A DNA stretch of 64,000 nt from Siderastrea radians (taxonomy: Eukaryota > Cnidaria > Anthozoa > Scleractinia > Rhizangiidae): the NCBI GenBank assembly GCA_964017195.1, contig OZ024889.1, forward strand, positions 66,324,858 to 66,388,857, written 5' to 3'. Every line of letters begins with the position of its first letter. The first letter of the stretch is position 1. Below are positions 27,192 through 36,988 of this stretch, piece by piece. A program made the translations under genes and the position numbers. Below the pieces are notes generated by a model, which saw only the letters and a program-made list of their open reading frames with translations, searched no databases and was not told where the DNA came from.

Positions 27192-27887
27192 ATGCCACCC
27201 AACATTGACATGATCGGAGAACAAGATCTCGGTGCCTTGGAACTGCAAGTGGGTCATGGACATGTGGTCTACACAGGGGGAGCCAAAGGTACGGATGCAC
27301 TCGTCGAAGAACAGGCCAAACAGTTTGGGATGCAACTCGAAGTCCTGGTCCCCCCGAACCATCCTCGAGCCACTTTCATCACCCCTTCTACGGTGGAAGT
27401 CCTGATGTTGGCCAATCCCCATCTTCACCAGGCAGCGGAGAAACTAGGCAAACAAATGCCCAGTCATTTTTACACCCTGCAATTGCTCCAACGCAATTAT
27501 CAATTGGCCAAAAAAGCCCATACCATCTATGCCTTTGGCATTTTGGAACAGGATCATAAACGCGTGAAAGGAGGCACTGGTTGGACTGTGCAATTGGCTA
27601 TGGATCAAGGCAAACCCGTCTACCTGTTTGACATACCCAGTCAATCATGGTACCGCTCGGACCATTACTACCAAGTCAACGAGAATGCCGCCACCCTAGT
27701 CACTGGCAGTCAATTTGTTCCTTGGGGACCCAAAAAGCCCACCCTTCATCAAAGTAGTGCTATTGTGGGATCCAGGGATGTGGACGAGAAAACCCGAGCC
27801 GAAATTCAAGCCTTATTCAACCGCACGTTCTGTCTCCCCGAGAACATTGATCAATTACGTATGGAACTGGAAGACTTTCATTTGTAA
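27192..27887 (+). CDS. SLOG-fold (DprA/YspA-like) nucleotide-binding protein
   Basis: This 231-aa protein has a Rossmannoid SLOG pattern: VVYTGGAKGTDALVEEQA at about 25-42 and KGGTGWTVQLAMDQGKPVYLFD at 126-147, with intervening alternation of strands and helices. SLOG domains bind nucleotides or NAD-like ligands in DprA, lysine-decarboxylase-like and stress or immunity proteins. The start was set at the ATG at 27,192, 38 nt after a TATA-like box; the frame is open further upstream only by chance. It reads rightward, opposite to the structural genes, so it has its own promoter. Its role in the virus is unknown; TAA stop. Confidence 0.75.
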   Translation: MPPNIDMIGEQDLGALELQVGHGHVVYTGGAKGTDALVEEQAKQFGMQLEVLVPPNHPRATFITPSTVEVLMLANPHLHQAAEKLGKQMPSHFYTLQLLQRNYQLAKKAHTIYAFGILEQDHKRVKGGTGWTVQLAMDQGKPVYLFDIPSQSWYRSDHYYQVNENAATLVTGSQFVPWGPKKPTLHQSSAIVGSRDVDEKTRAEIQALFNRTFCLPENIDQLRMELEDFHL

Positions 27888-28162
27888 TTGTACATAGCCA
27901 TTTTTATTTTTTCAATATTTTTAGTTTTTATTTTTTCCAATTGTACATAGCCATTTTTAGTTTTTAGTTTTTTCAAACTGTAGATAGCTTTTCCAATTTG
28001 TAAATAGGTGTGCCCCACCCGCGTGGCAAAGAACACAGACAACCATTTGTAAAAAACATCAACTCTTTTTTTAATTAAAAAAACTTCACTTACAAAATGT
28101 CCTCTGGTTCTTGACTCACAGAAATAAAAAATGTCCACAGAAATAAAAATGTTCCAGTCTAT
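27888..28162. other. T-rich spacer with repeats
   Basis: After the SLOG gene the segment 'aattgtacatagccattttt' appears twice (27,886- and about 27,940-), followed by a related third copy, then poly-T/A sequence. No gene is supported here. It may serve as 3' ends for the two converging genes. Confidence 0.5.
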
Positions 28163-28660
28163 TTACAAGTCCAACACTCGTCGCACTTGGTCGATTCTGC
28201 TGCACCTCAGCCTCCTCTCACGCTCCTCTTGCAACCGCCGCTCCCTCACCCTTGCCATGTCCCCAAAATAAACTCTGATCCTTTGCCATGGTCGGCTCGC
28301 ATACACAGAAGGCAGGTACAAGTTCAGTTCATTGTCCATTTCCCTGAAATGTTCTAATGACATGGGCCAACGCTTCTCGCAGTTTGACCACACCCGGTGT
28401 TGGTCCACCCACGGAATGATGCGGTTGGCAAGAACCCCCAGAAAAGCTTCGCACGTGGTGGGGTGTGGACGACCTTCCCGGTCCCCATTCTCTGTCCATA
28501 CCATGGACCGCAAAAACAATTCAAAAAAAGCCACCACGCGCTCACGGGTTAGATGACGCCAGGTTTGTTCGCGCCTCTCCACCATTCGCACCGTCTGGCG
28601 TTCCACGGCCGTACGCTCGGCTCCGACTCTTGTCCTCAGCACCTCCTCTCCTTCCACTTT
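28163..28660 (-). pseudogene. 5'-truncated Bcl-2-like candidate at the element's right edge
   Basis: The frame runs on the minus strand to a TAA at 28,163. Its first 70 codons (28,870-28,661) are satellite sequence, so the viral gene has lost its beginning. The viral part has a BH3-like LRTRVGAE, a BH1-like stretch RERVVAFFELFLR, and a BH2-like IIPWVDQHRVW about 35 residues later. Together these resemble the core of Bcl-2 proteins. The canonical NWGR is reduced to TRER and no C-terminal membrane anchor is visible; the tail is a charged coil. Anti-apoptotic homologs are known in adintoviruses. The call is tentative and the function may be lost. Confidence 0.4.
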
Positions 28661-29460
28661 CGTTTTCAAGGAAATGTTCTTTTTGTGACATCTATCAGGG
28701 CAGTTAAGGCCATGGTGAATAAGGTTTAGTTTTTGACACCCCTTCACCACCGGAGTTTTTAGTTTTCGGTAAGCTTTAAGAGTCAATACGCTTTTACGAT
28801 TGGTATTGATAAACAACAATAATAAAAATGGAACTCCATATGCCACGAACAATGTTTTCCAGAGAAACAAGGCCCGATTGCAGGGTTAGTAGAATATCTT
28901 TGTTAACCTACGGCAAGAAATTTCCGCGTCGAATGAACTTAGCGCCCAAGCATTGTAGAACGTTATGAATTCGTTACTAACGGAGGTTCGTCAATAAAAC
29001 AAGTGTCCTTTTGAAAGAAAAACTTTTTCTTTAACATCAGTTGTTAACACCCATTTACCACCGGTAAGTTAGTGAGCTTTTTGTACGCTCTAAAGCGGCC
29101 TTCACACTTCAAACTAATGTTGGCCAACTCGTGTTGGGAAAAAGTTGGTGAGAATAGAGACAAGTTCTATTTATCGCCAGCAGTTTGCCAACATGTTGCT
29201 GTGTCGTTCACACACATCAATTAGAGTTTGCCATGCGTCAAGAGTTGGCCAACATTCAGGTTTCAAGTGTGAAGGCCCCTTAACGGGGAGGGCTTAACAT
29301 TCAGACCCAATACGCTTGAACAATGGCTATTGACAAATTAAAAAAAAAAAACTTTTACATACCAGCAAAAAAAAAATGGTTTCCGAGAGGAACAAGCTAA
29401 GGGGCGAATATGTTAACTCGTGGTAAAACGCAGCATCTCTTGAACCTTGCTCTAACAGGA
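28661..29460. repeat. Resumption of the 540/800-bp satellite array
   Basis: From about 28,661 the sequence matches the middle of the left-hand array unit ('gccatggtgaataaggttta', 'ttttgacacccc'). A more diverged unit follows from about 28,881 and another unit start occurs at 29,402 ('ggtaaaacgcagcatctc'). Roughly 150 bp of the unit is present on both sides of the viral element. The right-hand units are more degenerate than the left-hand ones. Confidence 0.8.
29088..29283. mobile_element. Hairpin MITE inside the satellite
   Basis: The ends 'ggccttcacacttcaaac' and 'gtttcaagtgtgaaggcc' are inverted repeats, followed inward by 'aatgttggccaac' and its complement. The element interrupts an otherwise recognisable satellite unit. 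No coding capacity. Confidence 0.75.
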
Positions 29461-31639
29461 GAACGGCCCGGCGATTTCTACGCGCCTTTAAATTTTTTGT
29501 TGACGGAACCTTCACATATTGGCATCGCTAATGTTTCCAAAAAGAAGATTACCTTAATACTTTAATTAGTGGTAAAAGACAAGACTTAATTTATTTAGCT
29601 TGAGTGGAAGTCTTAATTTATTTAGCTTGCTTTAATAAGAGGACCTTGTCGTTAACCCTTTACTATTTTAATTTATATCATATCTAATAATATCATCATC
29701 AACAGTATTTAGTCAGTAATATCAATTTTATATTTTAATTTATTTTGATCTTAATTTTTAAGTTAACATTAGTCGTGGAATATCTGTCAACTAGCCGTAT
29801 GGCTAAGTATATTGCCACGTTAAATAAAGTGTCCTAGGTCCTATGTCCTAATTGATACTGAGGAATTCCGTGGTAAACACTGCCTTTTTTGAATTGGTAC
29901 CAGAGTGACTAACAAAAGCGTATAAACGCTTTAGTTTAAAGTGAAACTTATTGTGTGTTTGATGAAACCATACTGAGATGGCTAAGACGGGTACACATTT
30001 CCGTAATTTTGTTTGTAATTAAATATGACCTCGGCCAAGTATCAGTTACCAGTCTCAAAATCATTTTTTGATAAAAATATTGCGGCTAATAGGCAATTTT
30101 CAAACGATATATTCAGGATGGTAACACGAGATTTATTTTAGTCTTTCAGGCACCATGGTGGTGCGGTGACACTTTGACGCGTTAACTTTACCACGGCTAC
30201 GAAATACTGCAAGGTCGCCTCTTAAAACCTAAATAAACAGATCAAAACATAAAAAACCTTATATCTTTTCTTAAAATGAATGATAGAATAGTTCGGGAAT
30301 CTCAGAGAGTCGTTTATAGTTGATATTATGACGTGGTACAAACAGCCATATTTATGGCCCTCTATTACACTTTTTACCATGGTATTGTACCCTATTTTTG
30401 TCCTGTTTCTTAAGTGCTGAATGACTGGGAACTTGGACGAATCGAGCTTTGCGTGATCGCGTGACTGAATATCCTAACGCAGGTAATGAAGTCACGCGAG
30501 CTAAGAAGAGTCACAGAAACCTAAACCCCTAGGTGGTTATTCACAGAAGTTACAACAGGGAATGTCGGAATAATTTTGAATAATTTTGTTTAAGACGTAC
30601 TCAGATGATGAATACTACACTTTAACATTTCACTTCGAATTCGATCAAGACCGGGTGATTTTTTATTTTAAAGTGATTTGACAGATGCTCTGATTTCGTC
30701 TTCAGTAAAAGGTTGATTCTTTAATGAGTATACTCCTAAAACAGCGAAACTATACTAGGAGTTTAAAACCAAAAATTGAATAAATAAGTAAATAAATAAT
30801 TAAACATATATAAATATAAAAATATGAACACGCAATATAATCTAATAAAATGAATATGACTGTGTTACTTAATCTTTCAAATCTTCGACTATGTTTTCTT
30901 GGGTGTAAGATAGGCTATCCGGATCTGGAACGGAATGTAGTTGTTGGAAATGGTTATATATTTTGTCAACATGAACATTTGAATTATTTGAAAAATTTGC
31001 TTGATTTGATAAGGATTCTGTCTCTAAAAATTCGGGTTTAGATAGAGTCCGTGACAATTGTCATGCTACAAAACCAAATTGGTCTTTTAAATCGCTTGGT
31101 ATAAATTCTAAACAAACTTCGAGTACTCCCACGACGTTTGAATGAAAAATTAAGTCTAAAATTCTGCGTGTTTCTGGCTGGCGGGTCTGGCGGATCTAGT
31201 CACAAAAAGTGTCGCGAACATAGCGATTTCAGTAGTATGCACAAGCTCACAAAATTCGTCGGCTACAAAACTAAATTGGTCTTTTGAATCGCTTGATAAT
31301 GCTAAACAAACTTCGAATGCTCCCAGGACGTTTGAATGAGAAATTCCGTCCAAATTCTGTGCGTTCTGACTGGCGGGTGTAGCCACAAATAATTTTAAGT
31401 GTCGCAAACATCGCATTTTGCAGTATGCACAAGCGCGGAAAACTCGTCAACTACAAAACCAAGATACTTTTCTGAATCACTTGGCAATTCTAAACAAATA
31501 TAGAATACTTTCAAAACGTTACAAAAAGCCTTTCCGTCGAAATCCTTCGAAAATTTCGGACTGCCGGGAAGCCTAGTACGAATCAGTGACTAATAGTCAT
31601 GATCCGTACTCGGCTACCACGTATCTAGACACTGCCTAT

Positions 31640-31670
<31 letters not shown>

Positions 31671-33070
31671 TTATTTAGTTATTTTTTAATTTTCATTTTT
31701 CAGTTTTGTTTTAATGACTACGCACCCCGCACCCCTCATCCTGCAGTCCGCATCCCGCATCCCGCATCCCGAACCCCGAACCCGCGTTTTCGGAACAACC
31801 GGTGAGCTGATTCTAGAAGTTTGAACCAAATCATAGCGCTCAGTTTTGTTAGAATAGCAGTTTTATATTTAAAAAAAGTAGTGTTAAATAAAAGCAAAAT
31901 CACGAAAAATTAACGAACGGTTACATATTGACATACGTATTATTCCTCGATAAATTGCGTGTAAAATGCGAACGTTTCAAGGCAATCGAGTGAGAAATGA
32001 TGATGTTATTAGAGTTTTTAGAGAGGCATAGAGCGCGTCATTTATATCGATCGAGTCACCTTACTACTAGTCCCCTTTTATAGAGGATTTAACGATGAAC
32101 GTTCTTAGGAAAAAACATGATCGATCGCTGTATAATTGGCTTGAGGCCCCGTCCACACTCATGTGTTTTCAAAAGTCTCCGTTTTCATACGTGTTTTGAT
32201 CAGGGGGGCTGTACCGCACTAAACTGTTAAGTCTTGATACTTGACCGTTGTCCCGCAGTTATGACTCCCGGGACCAAACCGTGCAGGAGTAAGTAATATG
32301 GTCCTCTCAATGATTCAGCTCGATAAAAAGCTGTAAAACCACCGTGTTTCCAGATCCATATGATTTCAGAGTTCAATGCACGAGTAATTCATTCCAAGAA
32401 CTCGTTAAACAAAGTTCAACATTCTTCTCACTGATTTCAGTCAAAAGCAAATCAAAGTGAGGTTTAGCATAGGAAAGAAAATAATCAAGATGTTCTATCC
32501 TCAAGGTTGTGACTAACCGAGCCTGAAGGCTATAGCTGAAAACAGATATTCTTGAAATATTTAATTCGACTTAATTGACGGTCACATAAACCATACTTGT
32601 TGATCTGTTGGAACTGGCGCTTGGGGTTAATAAAGGCAAAAAAATCAAACAAGACTGTAGTTTAGTTCAGTTTATTTGAAACTTTTTACAAAACATGTTG
32701 AACTCAGCAGAAGTTAGTTGTAAACAAATATTTACATTAAATCGAATTAAATCATTAAACACATAGCGCTATATTTATAGATGCGCTAGGTAAAAGGCTA
32801 GGATAGATATCTAACAAAATATTCCCTTAAAATCAACGTAACAGCCAACGAATATAAAACGTAGTCTTTTGAGAGAGTCCGGTCGTTCAAAGCAGAATTA
32901 AGGTAACCACGATTTAGTGCAAATTTTAATTGCAATTTAAAAAACTAATTAATGTCTGTAAAGTGTTTGAACACTTGGATTGAAAGCGTCGTTTTGTACT
33001 CTGCAAACTGCAATCTAAAATAAACAAACCGAAGACATAAGAGAAATTAAAACCATGGTTTATTTAGGGT
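29461..33070. other. Non-genic AT-rich host sequence
   Basis: No supported gene is seen. At 31,060-31,580 a segment of about 190 bp with 'aaacaaacttcgaatactcc' and 'gtcgcaaacat'-like markers is tandemly repeated about three times with divergence. A (TTTA)n tract lies at 31,636-31,672, followed by a short GCATCCC-type repeat at about 31,720-31,790. A MITE-like end ('ccccgtccacactcatg') appears near 32,148. Confidence 0.5.
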
Positions 33071-34680
33071 GTGGGAAGAATGCGACTAGTTGTGGAGTTG
33101 TGAGTTGCAAGTTGCAAGTTGCAGTCGCGAGTTGCGAGTTGCGAGATGTTAGACTTTCTCAAACGTACTTCGCTTCTCATTTCCGGTTCCGGTGGTAGGC
33201 CCGAACGAGCTCCCGCTCCCTCGCGCTCGGCTTTTTGGGGTTTCACGCTTCCGAAATCGCGATTCCAAAAAAAAAAACACTCTCAGCTGGACTTGTGGGC
33301 AAGTCTAGCGAGATGTCAGCGGCGAGTTGCCAGTTGCAATAGAAAATAGTGTAGATTCCTCCGGCAGTATTCTCAAAATTGTAGATGATGCTCTTTGGAA
33401 AGTATCATATCCTATCCTATCATATCCTATCATATCCTATCCATACACACGGCCGCTTAATTAATGTATCGTCGACTTGACCTCAAGACATATTTTACTG
33501 TTAAATTACTGACAGCGTAACACAGTTGATCAGTCGGAGACGCACTCCGCTAAAAAGACGATAGTCGAGTACAAACAAAATAGTTCCTTGCAACTTTGGT
33601 AAATAAAAGTTCTACAGAAATTTGAACGTTTGGTACACGACACAATTTGGTAAAATCAATTCATAAGAGGTCCACGTTAAACGAAACCCCAACCGCTCGA
33701 GCTGAGGAAAACAATCACAATGTTCTCTTTCATAATGGGACATAACCAGTCCAGCCATGTATGAAAAAAAAGGTTGGTGTTACACCAACACAGAGCCTGT
33801 TTCATGTACAACGTAAGTTATTTCCAAAAACGCAACTTACAGTCCCTGACAAACAATTATATTTACAGTTGATCCACGTCACGCGTGAACGGAAACCTCA
33901 ACACGTGATCCGAGTCTTCAAATAAACAAACTACTTTCAGTGACGTAACTAGCCTGAATTTCAGCCGTCTCCTCTGGTCGCTCACTCCCGAGAGAGAAGT
34001 GCTGCGGGTAAAGCACATGCAGTGGTTTAACGGCCAAAAGTGAATTAAACACAAATATCTTGGTCGTTGGTGAAACGCGTGTCGGACAAGTGCCCGTGCG
34101 TGACACAGAGCTGACGAGTAGGACCCGAGTAGGTTTTTCCCCTAAATCTTCGTCATGAATGAAAGAACGGAGAACGAAGTACAACAATTATTTTTAGGTA
34201 ATATTTGACTCAGAAGAGAGCTGCTTTGCTTAAAAAAGCGTTTACTCAAATAAGAATTGCTTTACCTCAAAAAACGAATCGCGTTCAATCCTCGCTTCAT
34301 CGTGCAAAGCGCTTTCTTCACCTGCTTTCAAACTCTTCGCCGCCTTCGTCTAAAACGTGGCTTCCTACACGAAACAGGATTTCTCCACTATAAGTTTTCC
34401 AAATCCCACTTTACCGACGGTCGAGTGTTCATTAAGGTTCCAACGTTAAAATGGTGTGTTTTCTTTCTGAATCGATTGATGATTCAATAAAATAAATACA
34501 ACAAAATAGAAGAATCCTCGATAAAACATCGAATTTAATAATACTGCACAATTCCAGAAATTGCTAAAAATATTCTGCGAAACGTATCGGCTGCAATTCA
34601 AGATAATTTACCTTCACTTGCTTTCAAACTCTTCGCCGCCTTCGCAAAAACGTGGCTTTCTACACAGAACAGGATTTCTA
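33071..34680. other. Non-genic host sequence with short tandem repeats
   Basis: It contains a GTTGCGA/GTTGCAA heptamer tract (about 33,095-33,147) and a TATCCTATCA microsatellite (about 33,405-33,442). It also has a segment at about 34,313-34,385 that recurs at about 34,610-34,680 ('ttcaaactcttcgccgcctt'). No gene is supported. Confidence 0.45.
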
Positions 34681-34685
34681 CATCC

Positions 34686-34946
34686 CACTTGGTCATTCAT
34701 GAGAGCAACCAAGGGAGAAATAACAATAACGATACAGTGTGCTTCAAATTGTGTACGCGATTTGGAGAGTTCACTTGCAACAAGTGGTGCAATCTGGAAA
34801 ATCATAGATTTCCCATAGCTCGTCGGAAGATTCACGAAAACATTTTCCCTCGACAGGAAGTGAAAGAGAGCGTTTACCCGTTCGGGGTATAACTTAGTTA
34901 ACCCAAGATTCGATACTGCTTCTTTGAAAGCCTTCGCACAAACTGG
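34686..34946 (-). pseudogene. RecQ-like helicase fragment
   Basis: The minus-strand frame contains FVNLPTSYGKSMIFQIAPLV, a RecQ-type motif I (Walker A with GKS), and then VIVISPLVALMNDQV, motif Ia. An upstream helix with LYPERVNALFHFLSRENV fits the RecQ lead-in. Only about 85 residues are present, after which similarity stops at a possible splice donor or break. A SINE abuts its 5' side. RecQ-like fragments are often spread by duplication or mobile elements in animal genomes. It could be a lone exon, but no partner exon is visible. Confidence 0.65.
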
Positions 34947-34974
34947 AATCCTCGCAACCGCCACTATGTAAACA

Positions 34975-35050
34975 TTCCTCGCACGAATCGAACCCGGGGC
35001 ACATTGGTGGGAGGAAAGCGCTCTCACCACTGCGCCATCCCTGCTCCCAC
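34975..35050 (-). mobile_element. tRNA-derived SINE head (truncated)
   Basis: On the minus strand it starts 'gggagcagggatggcgca', contains an A box (TGGCGCAGTGG, 35,037-35,027) and a B box (GGGTTCGATTC, 34,996-34,986) at the right spacing, and is preceded by poly-A/CAA-type sequence. This is the tRNA-like 5' part of a SINE. The body downstream is missing or diverged. Confidence 0.75.
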
Positions 35051-35419
35051 AAAAAAAAAAAAAACAACAACAACAACAACAGCAAAAAAAAAAAAACCAA
35101 ACAAAAACAAGACCTTCATGACTGTAGTCAGGAGGTTATGGACCTCCGTTGTAGTTTATGAGAAAATATAAAACTGCAGTATTTGTTGATATTTGTCAAA
35201 AATCTAAGATCGCTTACAAAATGTAATTCGTCAGAATTAACGTTCACCCAGGGCACTACACATGATTTCCGTTGTGGTAAATGCTTTAGTTACACATCGC
35301 CCAGGCAAAGGCGGCATTTGGCTAATGTCGTCGAATTTTGTCTGAGAGAAGCAAAACTTCCACTATAATACGTGAATGTAACTAATATAACACACTGAAA
35401 TGAAGACTTTCGTCCATAA
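35051..35419. other. Non-genic host sequence
   Basis: A poly-A/(ACA)n stretch occurs at 35,050-35,110, next to the SINE. No gene is supported. Confidence 0.45.
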
Positions 35420-35674
35420 AGGTTGATTTCCACGGTTGCGTAAATTTTAAAGGTACGGGCGTGAATTTAACAGGCTTTACGTGCGTAAATAAAATTAGAG
35501 AAGATGTATGAATAGTCTGAACGGCTTACATAAACGTAAAAAGTTCAAAACGTTTAACTTTTTACATTTACGTAAGCCGTTCGTACATCTTGTTTAATTT
35601 TAGTTACGCACGTAAAGCCAGTTAAATTTACGCCCGTACGCACATAAAATTTACACAACAGTGGAAATCAACCT
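35420..35674. mobile_element. Palindromic MITE with TAA target duplication (Harbinger/PIF-like)
   Basis: Ends AGGTTGATTTCCAC and GTGGAAATCAACCT are inverted repeats. The interior continues as a near-palindrome ('cgtaagccgttc' against 'gaacggcttac'). TAA flanks both sides (35,417-35,419 and 35,675-35,677). A 3-bp TWA target duplication is characteristic of the PIF/Harbinger superfamily. Confidence 0.8.
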
Positions 35675-35677
35675 TAA

Positions 35678-36988
35678 GTGCCGTGGCTTTTACGTTTAAT
35701 TCAAACGCAACCAAGCCATATGGCTGCTCTCCATCGGCTTTGTTTTTTAATTCTCTAACCCATTCGTTACTACGAGTAGCGCCAAGATATTTTACATTGG
35801 AAAGTGCACCCCCGAATGTAATAAAGAACGGAGTCAGTAAGAATAAAAAGAGGGGGGAGAACAACCGGAGGAACTTCAAATGGTTGAAAAAATCTGCAGG
35901 AAGAAACAAGATTGAAATTCAGCTTGAAAATGAGACAGAATAGCATACGATACTTTCCCAGCACCAATTTACAATTTTGAGAACGCAGTCAAATAATACT
36001 GTTGAGGAACCGAATCTGCAACTCGCAATTCGCAACTCCACAACTCGCAGATTACCCAGTCCCGCTGATTTTCATTCAGGATTACAGTATTAATTAACTT
36101 TCGAACAACCCGGCGGTCCCCGTTTGGCAAGAAACCCTTCAAATCATGCCTTGCACTTCTATCATTTTTGAAATAAACACATGGATATTTTACGACTCTA
36201 GTCGCTCCAGCTGTTCTTACTATTGAGATGCTTAAGGTGCTTTATGAGCCAGACTATGAAACAAAGCATCAAACATTTTCCTTTGTTTTAAGCGGACTCG
36301 AATACTAAGTTAAGGTTAGAACTGGTTAGAAGGGTGTACATTAGAAATTGGCTTATGATGACCCAGCTAGTGGGACCTCTTTGCTGGATTTTAGAAAGCC
36401 CGTTTTCAAGAAGGGGGGGTGGGGGCATGGTTTTTGTTCTTCTCATGCGCATAACTATAAGATTTAGCGGAAATTTAGTGATGTAAAATTGAGATATCTA
36501 GCCTGTGGCAATGCAATTGATTGCGAAACCACCTAAGAGGCAAAATAAAATGCATGTTTAAAAACCGGAAACAAAATTCAAATGACAAATTTCTTAGTAC
36601 CTATAGCCTAGATTTCCTTGGTGAGATTTTGTGCACCACATCTGACGTGCAGGCGCAAATGCATGTGTAAAAATACTTGTTACTGCGATACTCCCACATT
36701 TATCCCGCACTCTAGATTAAACCCTGTTTTATAAGGCCGCTCCAATAATTCAAGCTAATTCATAATAAGTTGATCTAGCGAACTATTTGCAAATGTCGGT
36801 TTTGTTATTTAACAATGAAGACATGCTAAGACCGTTCTAGTAGAGTTATCAGTTCGTAATTTATAAGTTCATACTTTTCAGTTCTTGTATCCCTCTTCAT
36901 GAAGCAGCCGGGATGCTATTGAACCAGCAACACATACGATCATGCAAAAACTATAGCTGAAGAAATTCACTTCTTTTTCGCCGGAGTT
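35678..36988. other. Non-genic host sequence, 3' flank of the kelch-like gene
   Basis: No gene is supported. A TTGCGA/TTGCAA-like short repeat lies at about 36,013-36,050. The region just before 36,989 is the presumed 3' UTR side of the minus-strand gene. Confidence 0.4.

Larger units (their letters stand above)
8979..28660. mobile_element. Integrated Polinton/Maverick-adintovirus type element, right end truncated
   Basis: The interval contains the hallmark gene set of Polintons/adintoviruses: protein-primed polB, chromodomain integrase, packaging ATPase, adenain-like protease, double-jelly-roll capsid protein and penton-like proteins. At about 19.7 kb its size is normal for the group. The left edge is where satellite similarity stops after 'ttatgttggtatag'. 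On the right, satellite sequence resumes near 28,660 inside an open reading frame. I could not find the reverse complement of the left-end sequence near the right edge, so the right terminal repeat seems deleted. The element is visibly more GC-rich than its flanks. Confidence 0.93.

Noticed and set aside
27888..28138. 86-codon minus-strand frame after the SLOG gene
   Set aside because: It is low-complexity, made of repeated T-rich spacer segments, and has no recognisable features.
28661..28870. First 70 codons of the rightmost minus-strand frame as part of the viral protein
   Set aside because: The same sequence occurs in the satellite units left of the element, so it is host sequence fused by the truncation.
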